From Arsenophonus sp. aPb (GTDB taxonomy: Bacteria > Pseudomonadota > Gammaproteobacteria > Enterobacterales > Enterobacteriaceae), in NCBI RefSeq assembly GCF_029873475.1, contig NZ_CP123499.1, positions 1,674,001 to 1,738,000 on the forward strand: a stretch of 64,000 bases of DNA, read 5' to 3'. This document shows positions 46,062 through 54,934 of the stretch, one piece after another. The translations under genes and the position numbers were made by a program. The notes below the pieces were generated by a model. That model searched no databases. It was not told the origin of the DNA and saw nothing but the letters and a program-made list of their open reading frames with translations. Each line of letters begins with the position of its first letter. The first letter of the stretch is position 1.

Positions 46062-47171
46062 ATGGAAAAAGCGCAATCCCCTAATGATCTACCCAAATTT
46101 ATATTTAGTATAATTGCTATTTTATTGATGATAACAGCATGTTTTTGGGTATTAAAACCTTTCATACTTGGTTTTCTCTGGGCAGGCATGGTGGTTATTG
46201 CAACCTGGCCATTATTTAAAAAAATTGAAGGCAAACTATGGCATAAAAAATGGCTAGCCAGTATAGCGATGACACTAATAGTAATCCTATTATTCGTTAT
46301 TCCTTTTGCAATCTTAATTGGTAGCATTATACAAAATAGTGGCCCACTAATTGAATGGGCCAAATCACCGGCTGAAATTCGATTACCTGAGTTATTGTGG
46401 TTAAAAAATCTCCCCTTTATTGGTAATAAACTTTTTTATGGTTGGCATACACTGGTAGCGAATGGTGGCAACACATTAATTGCTAAACTACAACCTTATG
46501 TTGGAGAAGCAACCAGTTGGTTCTTAGCACAAGCTATTAATGCCGGGCGTTTTATGTTTCATCTTATCGTAATGTTACTATTTAGTGCATTACTCTATCT
46601 AAAAGGTGAAAGTGTTATATCAAGTATCCGACATTTTGCCATTCGCCTGGCTGGTACAAGAGGCGATACGGCTATTCTACTCGCTGGTCAATCAATCCGT
46701 GCCGTTGCATTAGGTGTTGTTGTAACCGCATTAATACAAGCGATTACCAGTGGTATTGGTTTAGCTTTAGCAGATGTTCCTTACGCTGCAATATTAACAA
46801 TTCTTATCTTTGTATGTTGTGTTGCCCAACTTGGCCCTTTATTGATTATGGTGCCCTCTATAATATGGTTATTCTGGTCAGGCGATACCAGCTGGGCCAT
46901 TATTATGATTGTATGGAGCATCATTGTCGCAACAATGGATGGTGTACTACGTCCTATCTTAATAAAGATGGGTGCGAATTTATCAATGATCCTGATTTTA
47001 ATTGGCGTTATTGGTGGAATTTTATCATTTGGTGTAATTGGTCTTTTTATTGGCCCAGTAGTTTTAGCTGTCTCGCATAATTTACTAACTGCCTGGATGA
47101 ATGAGGTCGAGAAACCAACCAAATTATCAAACAATTTAACCAAAACTAATTTATATAAGAATGATTCTTAA
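46062..47171 (+). CDS. ydiK: YdiK, AI-2E/PerM-family membrane protein
   Basis: Inner-membrane protein of the AI-2E exporter (PerM/UPF0118) family; actual substrate unknown. 369 residues (E. coli 370), with about seven hydrophobic helices. Strings shared with E. coli YdiK: FILGFLWAGMVVIATWP, FATRL-like FAIRLAGTRGD, RAVALGVVVTALIQA, GLALADVPYAAILT and IGLFIGPVVLAVS. Divergent from ydiJ. The sRNA rprA follows, as in E. coli. Confidence 0.94.
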   Translation: MEKAQSPNDLPKFIFSIIAILLMITACFWVLKPFILGFLWAGMVVIATWPLFKKIEGKLWHKKWLASIAMTLIVILLFVIPFAILIGSIIQNSGPLIEWAKSPAEIRLPELLWLKNLPFIGNKLFYGWHTLVANGGNTLIAKLQPYVGEATSWFLAQAINAGRFMFHLIVMLLFSALLYLKGESVISSIRHFAIRLAGTRGDTAILLAGQSIRAVALGVVVTALIQAITSGIGLALADVPYAAILTILIFVCCVAQLGPLLIMVPSIIWLFWSGDTSWAIIMIVWSIIVATMDGVLRPILIKMGANLSMILILIGVIGGILSFGVIGLFIGPVVLAVSHNLLTAWMNEVEKPTKLSNNLTKTNLYKNDS

Positions 47172-47393
47172 ATAAAAAAGATTGTCTTAATTAATATTGT
47201 TGTTAATCATTATACTTAAATTATTTGAAAATTGTTCTGTTAAAAATTTACCAAAATATCGATTAATTGAACGTAATTAAATTCCATTAATTTTAACATT
47301 AATATGATTAAATAATAATCTTATATAATTACACTTGAAAGTAAAATTTTTATTGAGATAATTCTTAGTGATAAAACCTTAGAGTTATCTTAA

Positions 47394-47399
47394 TATAAT
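47394..47399 (+). promoter_or_regulatory. -10 element of rprA
   Basis: TATAAT seven bases before the inferred start of RprA. No good -35 lies 17 bp upstream, in line with dependence on the response regulator RcsB; I cannot define the RcsB box with confidence. Confidence 0.5.
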
Positions 47400-47405
47400 G
47401 CTTAT

Positions 47406-47535
47406 AGATTAACCTGTTTATGAATTATTAGTTTCATTTATTTTTGGCATTATTATGCAATATAAAAATGATGAAACCTAGAGAATATTGCTGTGTGTAG
47501 TCTTTGCCTGTCAGCCCATGATAGGCTTTTTTTTT
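47406..47535 (+). ncRNA. rprA: RprA small RNA
   Basis: Hfq-dependent sRNA that in E. coli activates rpoS translation and is induced by the Rcs envelope-stress system. The 3' half here (attgctgtgtgtagtctttgcc) matches my recall of E. coli RprA almost base for base, and it is followed by a short hairpin and nine T (47527-47535). A TATAAT at 47394-47399 puts the 5' end near 47406. The 5' half differs from E. coli but folds into a long stem: GTTTCAT (47431-47437) with ATGAAAC (47471-47477), extended by T5/A5. The position after ydiK is the same as in E. coli. 5' end is approximate. Confidence 0.85.
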
Positions 47536-48322
47536 CTGTATTATTCAATATAATACATAATAATATATTGATTTATAAGAATATTATTGGATTATATTTA
47601 TAGGGTCTAAAGAGTAACTTTGATAAAATAAGATACTTACCCACAAATATTCATATTTTTAATTAAACCTGAAAAATATTGATTAATAAAAGAACATACA
47701 TAAATTTTACCTGTTATTAATTTACCGTTCGATTGACTATCTAATACCATATATTATTATTTGATTTTTATTCTATAACAGCAAATAAACCTTATTTTAT
47801 ATCATAATCTGGTCTGTCATCTGTCCAGATATAATTGAACATATAATTTACAAAATTAAACTATATTATTTTTTTTAACCTCACTGAATATAAATAAAAT
47901 AGTAAAAATAACCTAAAGTTAACAATAAATAAATGAATAAAAAATCATGAAAACAAAATAAAAGTTTGGAATGATACCTTCTGTTTATAATGTAAACAAA
48001 TATAATTAATTATTTAAAAAACACTATTTTATTATATAATTGAATTTAGATTGAAAAACATATTTATTATCTATTTAACCGTTCAATATATGAATAAAAA
48101 ACTATAAAAAACTATAAAAAACTATAAAAAACTATAAAAAACAGATAAAAATAACTGATTATTCTAATATCCTATAAAACAATAATTCTAATTTATAAAA
48201 ATTATTTATATTTTTTCAACCGCTTTTTATGAGAATAATTCTATTTCATTGTTTTTAAAATAAATTTTGCAAATATTTATCATTATTTCACTTTATTACT
48301 GTTTATCTATAGAGGGAAAAAC
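47536..48322. other. Gene-free AT-rich region between rprA and the heme locus
   Basis: Nearly 800 bp with no credible gene. E. coli has ydiL and following genes here; nothing recognisable is left. Contains the tandem repeat at 48101-48140. Confidence 0.55.
48101..48140. repeat. Four exact tandem 10-bp units (actataaaaa)
   Basis: Four identical copies, flanked by degenerate ones (tgaataaaaa before, acagataaaa after). The 10-bp period equals one helical turn with phased A-tracts, so the DNA is probably curved. It lies about 200 bp upstream of the hemP promoter. Confidence 0.8.
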
Positions 48323-48361
48323 TTGATTAACAACAAGACAATAATGATAATAATTATCATT
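48323..48361 (+). promoter_or_regulatory. hemP promoter with Fur box
   Basis: TTGATT (48323-48328), 17 bp, GATAAT (48346-48351). Across the -10 lies a perfect 9-1-9 inverted repeat aatgataat-a-attatcatt (48343-48361) that contains the Fur 7-1-7 core TGATAATNATTATCA. Iron-loaded Fur would block this promoter, giving iron-repressed heme uptake. Confidence 0.88.
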
Positions 48362-48396
48362 ACCATTATTTGGTTATATCTCTTCAATATCAACAC

Positions 48397-48451
48397 ACTC
48401 AGCCAAAGTAATCTACTTATATGAATAAACTCAGCCAAAGTAATCTACTTA
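48397..48451 (+). repeat. 32-bp tandem duplication over the hemP start
   Basis: The 23-mer starting actcagccaaagtaatc occurs at 48397-48419 and again at 48429-48451, period 32 bp. The second copy encodes codons 3-10 of HemP; the first lies where the ribosome site should be. Confidence 0.85.
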
Positions 48452-48603
48452 ATTCAGATATAAAGCAAATATCAACCCCAGTAATTAATACCATTAATAG
48501 CCAACATCTATTGAATCAAAAAGGAATTGCGAATATCTACCATCAAGGTGAAATTTATCAATTACGCCAGACAAGAGCAGGCAAATTGATTTTAACCAAA
48601 TAG
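48421..48603 (+). CDS. hemP: HemP, small heme-uptake protein
   Basis: Small protein that opens heme-uptake operons in Yersinia and relatives; in some bacteria HemP/HmuP is a regulator needed for heme receptor expression. 60 residues, with the family C-terminal pattern QHLLNQKGIANIYHQGEIYQLRQTRAGKLILTK (shown in part: YQLRQTRAGKLILTK). No good ribosome site precedes the ATG, because the upstream copy of a 32-bp duplication occupies that place. Followed after 79 bp by hemR. Confidence 0.85.
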   Translation: MNKLSQSNLLNSDIKQISTPVINTINSQHLLNQKGIANIYHQGEIYQLRQTRAGKLILTK

Positions 48604-48682
48604 AATTTAATCAACACCAAGCCACCTAACTACTATCAGGCAGCCAACGTTTAGATCTACTATAATTATAGGAACGAATACT

Positions 48683-50755
48683 ATGGATCTCAAGCATAAA
48701 ACTGCCTTAAAATCAATCGATTACATTAAGTGCTCGCTATATAGTGTACCTTGTATCATCGGACTGATCATTTCGCAACAATCCTGGTCAAAATCAGACG
48801 ACAAAACCATTATCGTATACGCTGATGAAGCTATGCCTTATATGTCCACTACCGCTAAAACATATACTGTCATTGATACTAGTCAGCCAAAATATCAATA
48901 TGCATCTGATGCATTAGATTTATTAAAAAAAACGCCTGGACTAAGTCTTTCAGGCATTGGTAGCACAAATGGGCAAACTTTAAACATGCGTGGCTATGAA
49001 AGATCTGGCGTTCTCATCACCATTGATGGTATTCGGCAAGATATTGATGCCGAGACTATCACTGGCACATTTCTAGACCCAATATATATAAAAAAAATAA
49101 TTGCCATACAAGGCAGTAATAGCCTACAACATGGTAGTGGAGCATTAGGTGGGACAATTGCCCTAAAAACAGTTAACGCTCGGGATCTGCTGGCACCAGA
49201 ACAATCTCATGGCGCTATTTTGACATTAAGCCATAGCCGTAATGATCAGGGATATCAATATGGTAGTTTACTTTTTGGTAAAACACATCATGTTGATGGA
49301 TTAATGGCCTTAAGCAGACGAAAAAAAGGATCCTCACGTTTAAGTGATAGCTCAATACCCTATAATAAGGAGGATATCCACAACCTACTCGCTAAAGGTA
49401 ACTGGATGATTACTCCGTCATATATGATTTCAGCTCAATTACGCTATTATCAAAATGATGGAATACAGCTAAAAAATCCAGAAGTTGTCGAACCCAGCAA
49501 GTACAAAAATAGCCGTTATGATCGTAATACTAGCCAATATGATATCCAATTAACGCAGAAAATTTATCCTCTTCAAGCAGAAAATTGGCTTATAGATTGG
49601 GATCTTTACTACAGTAAGGTGACAATCGAACAAAAACCCATTGATGAGATAAAACGCTCGCTCTTTAGCATTAGTAAGCATGATGAGGAAAAACGCTCGC
49701 TCATTAGCAAAGGAAGCAAGATAACTAACTATTTTATCTGGGATCATGATCAATTTGCTACTCACCATTTCAACATTGGTAGCGAATTTAATCAGCAGCA
49801 GCAGCAGGCTAATGAACAAGCAGATTTCTTTCCACCAGCAACATTACGTAATATCGCTGTCTGGTTAGAGGACGAAATCCGATTAAACACCTTGCCAATC
49901 ACATTTTCTATCGGTACTCGTTACTCTAACTATAGAAATGATAGTGATAGATACGATAGCAATCAGGATTCTCAATGGACATCGCGTGGCGCAGTTAGTT
50001 TTACCCCAACACACTGGTTGGAACTTTTTAGTTCTTATGCAGAAGGTTACAGAACACCTAGCTTAAATGAAATTTATAATGATTCCAAACACTTCGCGCG
50101 GAATTACTTCAAACCAAACCCGAATTTACAACCTGAACGAAATCAGACAATTGAATACGGAGTAAGTTTACGGTTTGATAATAAGTTACTAACTAATGAC
50201 CGTTTACAATGGCGAGCAGCTGTTTTTGATACTAAAGCAACTAATTACATCAAGACTGAAGTCTATGGCATTATTCCACCGTTAGGAAAAACAATAAGCA
50301 TTAATACACCATCTGTGGTTATTCATGGTATCGACAGTAGTCTTAACTATACCACTCCTTAGTTTAATGCTGCGCTCGCTTACAATCGCACTCATGCTAA
50401 AGATACGATAACAGGCATGAGCATTTCATCAATTCGTCCAGAAAGTTTAACCGCTTCATTGGATATACCGCTGGCTAATAGCGGTTTTTTCTTAGGTTGG
50501 GTTGGACAATTTGCCGCAAAAACCAATCGTTCCGGCGATCGTAAAACCGGTAAAGATAAATATTCGCAACCTATTATACAACAAGCGGGGTATGGTGTTA
50601 ATGATGTTTATATCCGTTATCAAGGTGATGGTAAGTTATCAGGCATAGATACCACCCTATCATTAACCAATGCCTTTAATAAGACATATAGCTCATCATT
50701 AGGTGTTCCACAAGAAGGCAGGAATATACATTTTAAAATAAATTATCGCTGGTAA
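48683..50755 (+). pseudogene. hemR: hemR, TonB-dependent heme receptor with an in-frame amber stop
   Basis: Outer-membrane TonB-dependent heme/hemoprotein receptor. Signal-like N-terminus, TonB box region KTIIVYAD, plug domain (TLNMRGYERSGVLITIDGIRQD and GSNSLQHGSGALGGTI in part), and a barrel with the heme-receptor signature: a FRAP-box equivalent YRTPSLNEIYNDSKHF containing the conserved His, and the NPNL box PNPNLQPE. At 50360-50362 a TAG interrupts the frame after 559 codons. The same frame stays open and coding-like (FNAALAYNRTHAKD through KINYRW) to a normal end at 50755, 690 codons in all. A truncated product lacks the last barrel strands, so it is non-functional unless the stop is read through. 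Confidence 0.88.
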
Positions 50756-51105
50756 TTATTTTTATTATGTCTACTTCTAAGTCATGAGTAATTGATTACT
50801 TATTTTACTCATGACAATTAATTTTTATCGCACTCTCTCGCTTTATCCGATCAAAATCTTGTCATAAATAGGTTATTTAGCGCAAAAAACAAACAAAACA
50901 GCAAAAATCAGACAATCTACAGCAACAAGGGGTTTATAGAGCCAAAGATTTCTATTTAAGCTATTAGTGCTAGCAAACAGGATTTTAGGTTAACAGACAA
51001 GTGAGAAGCAATAATTTATGCCGATGTTTAGCATCAGGCATAGCAGGTTAATGATAGTAATAAATATATGGATCAACACTATATACATAATAAGGAAATG
51101 ACAGT
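50756..51105. other. Spacer between hemR and hemS
   Basis: 350 bp. The left part holds the hemR terminator. The remainder must carry a promoter for hemS-hmuTUV; I see no clear Fur palindrome in it. An AAGGA ribosome site precedes hemS. Confidence 0.5.
50781..50815 (+). terminator. Terminator after hemR
   Basis: GTCATGAGTA / TACTCATGAC, 10-bp perfect stem with a 15-nt loop, followed by aattaattttt, 26 bp after the hemR end. Confidence 0.7.
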
Positions 51106-52158
51106 ATGAACGATTCACTTTATAACCGTTACCAGCAAGCAAAACAACAAAATAACCTACAATCGATTGCAGAATCGGCAAACTATTTAAATGTTACAGA
51201 AGCAGAATTGATCTATGCATGTGTTAATGCGGATGATGCTAAACGGTTAAATGTAGACATAACACTATTATTACCTGAACTGGCGAATTTAGGGGAAATA
51301 AAAGCGATTACCGCTAATAAATATGCTACTCACATCCATATTGGTGAATTTAAAAATGTTCGTTTAAACAACCAGACAGGTATCGTACTTAATCCCAGAG
51401 AGCTTGATTTGCGTATATTTCTTGAACACTGGGCAATCAGCTTTGCCTTGACTGAGACATCTTCCGATAATTTACAACACAGTATTCAGTTTTTTGATAA
51501 CCATGGTAATGCCGTACATAAGATCTATGCTACTGAAAAAACCAATATGGCGGTTTGGTATAAGTTGATTAAACAATATCAGATGACCTCAAATCCAGCA
51601 TTAAATTTGCGTCCTACTACTGTCCATCCACAACCACCACAAATTAATCAAGCGGTAAAAAAACAACTAGAAACCGATTGGCGTAACATGACAAATGTTC
51701 ATCAATTTTTTCAACTATTGCAAAAATATAATGTTAAACGACAACAAATCTTCGACGCGGTCAGCGACGAACTTGCTTATCAAGTTGATAATCATGCTCT
51801 CTACCAAATTCTACATAGCGCCTTTAATCAGCAAAATGAAATTATGATCTTTGTCGGCAGCCTTGGATGCATGCAAATATTTACCGGATGCATTCAAAAA
51901 CTAGCCGCTTATCATGACAAACAAAGTGCACTACAAAAAATTAATGTTTTAAATCCAAAATTCTCACTCAATGTAATTGAAACTGGTATTGCTAAAAGTT
52001 GGGTAACACGTAAACCAACCAAGGATGGTATAGTCACCAGCCTGGAAATTTTTGATAATCATGGCGATCATATCATTCAATTATTTGGTCAACGTACGGA
52101 AGGAGAACATGAACAATTAGATTGGCAGAAGCAAATTTCAACCTTAACTAAAATATAA
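51106..52158 (+). CDS. hemS: HemS, cytoplasmic heme-handling protein
   Basis: HemS/ChuS/HmuS-family cytoplasmic protein that binds incoming heme and frees its iron or passes it on. 350 residues (Yersinia HemS about 345-354), built of two similar halves. The heme axial His lies in MTNVHQFFQLL (Yersinia MTDVHQFF). The second half repeats the fold (VGSLGCMQIFTGCIQKL, SLEIFDNHGDHIIQLFGQR). It opens the hemS-hmuT-hmuU-hmuV unit, 20 bp before hmuT. Confidence 0.94.
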   Translation: MNDSLYNRYQQAKQQNNLQSIAESANYLNVTEAELIYACVNADDAKRLNVDITLLLPELANLGEIKAITANKYATHIHIGEFKNVRLNNQTGIVLNPRELDLRIFLEHWAISFALTETSSDNLQHSIQFFDNHGNAVHKIYATEKTNMAVWYKLIKQYQMTSNPALNLRPTTVHPQPPQINQAVKKQLETDWRNMTNVHQFFQLLQKYNVKRQQIFDAVSDELAYQVDNHALYQILHSAFNQQNEIMIFVGSLGCMQIFTGCIQKLAAYHDKQSALQKINVLNPKFSLNVIETGIAKSWVTRKPTKDGIVTSLEIFDNHGDHIIQLFGQRTEGEHEQLDWQKQISTLTKI

Positions 52159-52178
52159 TATCAGGAGTTAAACATAAT

Positions 52179-53003
52179 ATGAAATTATGGCTTCTCTCAA
52201 TCATCATCTCTTTACTCATTCCTTGTTCTCAAGCGAGTGAACGCATTATCACGCTCGGTGGGGATATTACTGAAATTATCTTTGCCCTTAATGAAGGAAA
52301 ACAGGTTATTGCTCGCGATAGTAGCAGTCGTCAACCAGACTCGGTATTAAAGCTCCCTGACGTCGGTTATATGCGTATGTTAAATGCGGAAGGCATTTTA
52401 TCGCTATACCCAACTTTGATCTTAGCAAGTGAACAGGCAAAACCCGATTTCGCTCTAAAACAAATTCAACAAACAGGTGTTAAGATAATAAAAGTGACAG
52501 GAGCCCCTACTCTGGCAGCCATACCAGAAAAAATTCGTACCATTGCTAATGCTATAGAACAACCTCAAAAAGGAGAAGCGCTCATCAATAAACTTAATGA
52601 GCAATTGTCATTAATTAATACGACTCCTCTACAACAAAAAATCATTTTCATATTCAGCCATAATGGCACTGTGCCTCTTGTCGCCGGTCAACGCACTGCA
52701 GCAGATAGTATTATTTCAACGGTCGGTGCCCAAAATGCATTACAAGGTTTTAACGGTTATCTGCCACTCTCTCAAGAAGCAATTATTGCCAGTCAACCCG
52801 ATTGGATTTTAATTACCATTGAAGGGATTCGTTCCTTGGGGGGGATAGAAAAAATCTGGCAATTACCTGGTATTAATATGACACCTGCCGAAAAAAACAA
52901 AGCATTACTAGTGGTTAATGATTTAGGGCTACTCGGATTTGGACTATCAACGCCGAGCGTTATGAAACAAATACGCGATGCTTTGGAAAAAACCAATAAA
53001 TGA
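52179..53003 (+). CDS. hmuT: HmuT, periplasmic heme-binding protein
   Basis: Cluster A-III periplasmic binding protein of the heme ABC importer. 274 residues with a signal peptide cleaved near SQAS-E. It begins ERIITLGGDITEIIFAL and has the heme-site Tyr region GYMRMLNAEGIL and the helix-rich backbone of BtuF-like proteins. AGGAG ribosome site. It overlaps hmuU by 4 nt (ATGA). Confidence 0.94.
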   Translation: MKLWLLSIIISLLIPCSQASERIITLGGDITEIIFALNEGKQVIARDSSSRQPDSVLKLPDVGYMRMLNAEGILSLYPTLILASEQAKPDFALKQIQQTGVKIIKVTGAPTLAAIPEKIRTIANAIEQPQKGEALINKLNEQLSLINTTPLQQKIIFIFSHNGTVPLVAGQRTAADSIISTVGAQNALQGFNGYLPLSQEAIIASQPDWILITIEGIRSLGGIEKIWQLPGINMTPAEKNKALLVVNDLGLLGFGLSTPSVMKQIRDALEKTNK

Positions 53004-53998
53004 TGAAACAATTCGCTTATCCAAAATTGAGATTATTCATTTTATTTTGCATTGTTATTTTAATTGCCTTACTGGCGGCAAATGTAGGTGCTATGTCTCT
53101 GTCATTTAACACACTTTGGCAATTACCCTTAACAGATAATCATTGGCAAATTTGGCTAACTATTCGCTTACCCCGTATTTTATTGGCATTATTAGTCGGC
53201 TGCGCATTAGCGGTTGCGGGTGCTATTATGCAAGGGTTATTTCGTAATCCATTAGCCGATCCGGGCTTACTTGGCATTAGTAGCGGAGCTGCCCTTAGCG
53301 TTGCGCTTTTTATTGTTCTTCCCTTGCCTATTTCTTCACTACTAAGTGATTATGGTTATCTGATCGCCGCTTTTGTTGGCGGCTTTATCGTTGCAATAGT
53401 TATTTTTTCATTAACCCACTATTCAAATGGTCAATTAACAAAATTACTTATGTCAGGCATAGCGATTAATACATTATGCGTATCTTTCATTGGCGTACTT
53501 AGCTACGTTAGCGATGACCAACAGTTACGCAGCTTGACATTATGGATGATGGGCTCCTTAAGTCAAAATAATGGTGCCATATTAGCAATTGCCGCTAGCA
53601 TCATTTCACTAACCATGTTTATAGTCTTACAACAAAGTATGACACTTAATTTATTACAATTAGGCGATGAAGAAGCATATTATCTCGGCTTAAAAGTAAA
53701 AAAAAGCAAGTTTATCCTGTTAGTACTAAGCTCACTTTTAATTGGTTGTGCTGTAGCGCTAAGTGGAATAATTGGTTTTATTGGCTTAGTCGTGCCGCAT
53801 CTGATTAGAATGACCTTTGGCGCTAATCATAAATGGTTATTACCGGCTTCCGCTTTGGCAGGCTCTGCTCTACTACTTGTCGCTGATACCATCGCGCGTA
53901 CATTAGCCACACCAGCGGAAATTCCAGTAGGCTTAATTACTGGACTAATTGGTGCTCCTTATTTTCTCTATCTTATTTTAAAACAGTCACAAGGTTAG
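53000..53998 (+). CDS. hmuU: HmuU, heme ABC permease
   Basis: FecCD/BtuC-type inner-membrane permease for heme. 332 residues with about ten membrane helices. Family strings: RLPRILLALLVGCALAVAGA, MQGLFRNPLADPGLLGISSGAA, and GFIGLVVPHLIRM, the coupling region with the ATPase. Translationally coupled to hmuT and 10 bp before hmuV. Confidence 0.96.
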   Translation: MMKQFAYPKLRLFILFCIVILIALLAANVGAMSLSFNTLWQLPLTDNHWQIWLTIRLPRILLALLVGCALAVAGAIMQGLFRNPLADPGLLGISSGAALSVALFIVLPLPISSLLSDYGYLIAAFVGGFIVAIVIFSLTHYSNGQLTKLLMSGIAINTLCVSFIGVLSYVSDDQQLRSLTLWMMGSLSQNNGAILAIAASIISLTMFIVLQQSMTLNLLQLGDEEAYYLGLKVKKSKFILLVLSSLLIGCAVALSGIIGFIGLVVPHLIRMTFGANHKWLLPASALAGSALLLVADTIARTLATPAEIPVGLITGLIGAPYFLYLILKQSQG

Positions 53999-54008
53999 TG
54001 ATAAAATT

Positions 54009-54800
54009 ATGTGCCGTTCCTCTATACCTTTTATTGAAGCAAAGCGACTCTGCTATCGCGTAAATAGTCAAAATATTATTGATGATTTATCACTGTCACT
54101 TTATCACAACCAAATAAGTATTATTATCGGGCCTAATGGTGCTGGAAAATCGACTTTACTACGTTTATTAACCGGTTTTCTTACACCACATACGGGAGAC
54201 TGTTTATTAGAAGGGAAATCGCTAGCAACTTGGGATATCAATAAATTATCGCGTAAACGCGCGGTAATGCACCAACAGCACCAACTCAACTTTCCCTTTA
54301 GTGTTGAAGAAATTGTGGCGATGGGACGAAGTCCTCATGCAAGTCATTGCTTCAATCAAGCTATCGAAAGTGCATTGATACAAACTGACTGCCTGGCATT
54401 ACGCTATCGAAATTACCAACAACTATCCGGCGGAGAACAGCAACGTGTGCAATTAGCCCGTGTTATCGCCCAACTTTGGCATCCTGAGCCCAATAATAGC
54501 TACTTATTTTTGGATGAACCAACCTCAGCACTTGATCTCTATCATCAGCAACAAAGTTTACGCTTATTACATCGTTTAAATCGTCAACAATCTATTGGTG
54601 TTTGTTGCATATTGCATGATCTAAACCTGGCAGCATTATATGCAGATCGCATTTATTTACTGCATCAGGGTCAACTGGTTAGTGTCGGCACACCGCAACA
54701 AGTCATGACAGAAGAAAATTTACGCCGCTGGTACAGAGCTAATCTTTATGTGAAAATTCATCCAGACAAGAAGGTTCCGCAAATATTTTTACACCACTGA
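54009..54800 (+). CDS. hmuV: HmuV, heme ABC transporter ATPase
   Basis: ATPase of the heme importer. 263 residues. Walker A GPNGAGKS, signature LSGGEQQR, Walker B YLFLDEPTSALD, and switch His in LHDLNLA. The start codon has a weak ribosome site and probably depends on coupling to hmuU. Last gene of the heme unit, followed by a terminator. Confidence 0.96.
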   Translation: MCRSSIPFIEAKRLCYRVNSQNIIDDLSLSLYHNQISIIIGPNGAGKSTLLRLLTGFLTPHTGDCLLEGKSLATWDINKLSRKRAVMHQQHQLNFPFSVEEIVAMGRSPHASHCFNQAIESALIQTDCLALRYRNYQQLSGGEQQRVQLARVIAQLWHPEPNNSYLFLDEPTSALDLYHQQQSLRLLHRLNRQQSIGVCCILHDLNLAALYADRIYLLHQGQLVSVGTPQQVMTEENLRRWYRANLYVKIHPDKKVPQIFLHH

Positions 54801-54862
54801 CTAATGTATTTTGATCGATAATAGCCAGTTAAAGGGATAAATAGCAAATATGGATCATAATC

Positions 54863-54898
54863 AACTGAGTCTGCTGTTTTTCATTTTCAGACTCAGTT
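54863..54898. terminator. Terminator between hmuV and ppsA
   Basis: AACTGAGTCTG / CAGACTCAGTT, 11-bp perfect stem with a 14-nt loop between convergent genes. Confidence 0.75.
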
Positions 54899-54934
54899 TG
54901 CAAGACAAATTAGTGAATAAAAAATTAATTAGTG

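Noticed and set aside
48101..48140. CRISPR-like array
   Set aside because: Units are 10 bp, directly tandem, without spacers and without cas genes.
50417..50755. Separate small gene of 112 codons after hemR
   Set aside because: It is in frame with hemR and encodes the last strands of the receptor barrel.
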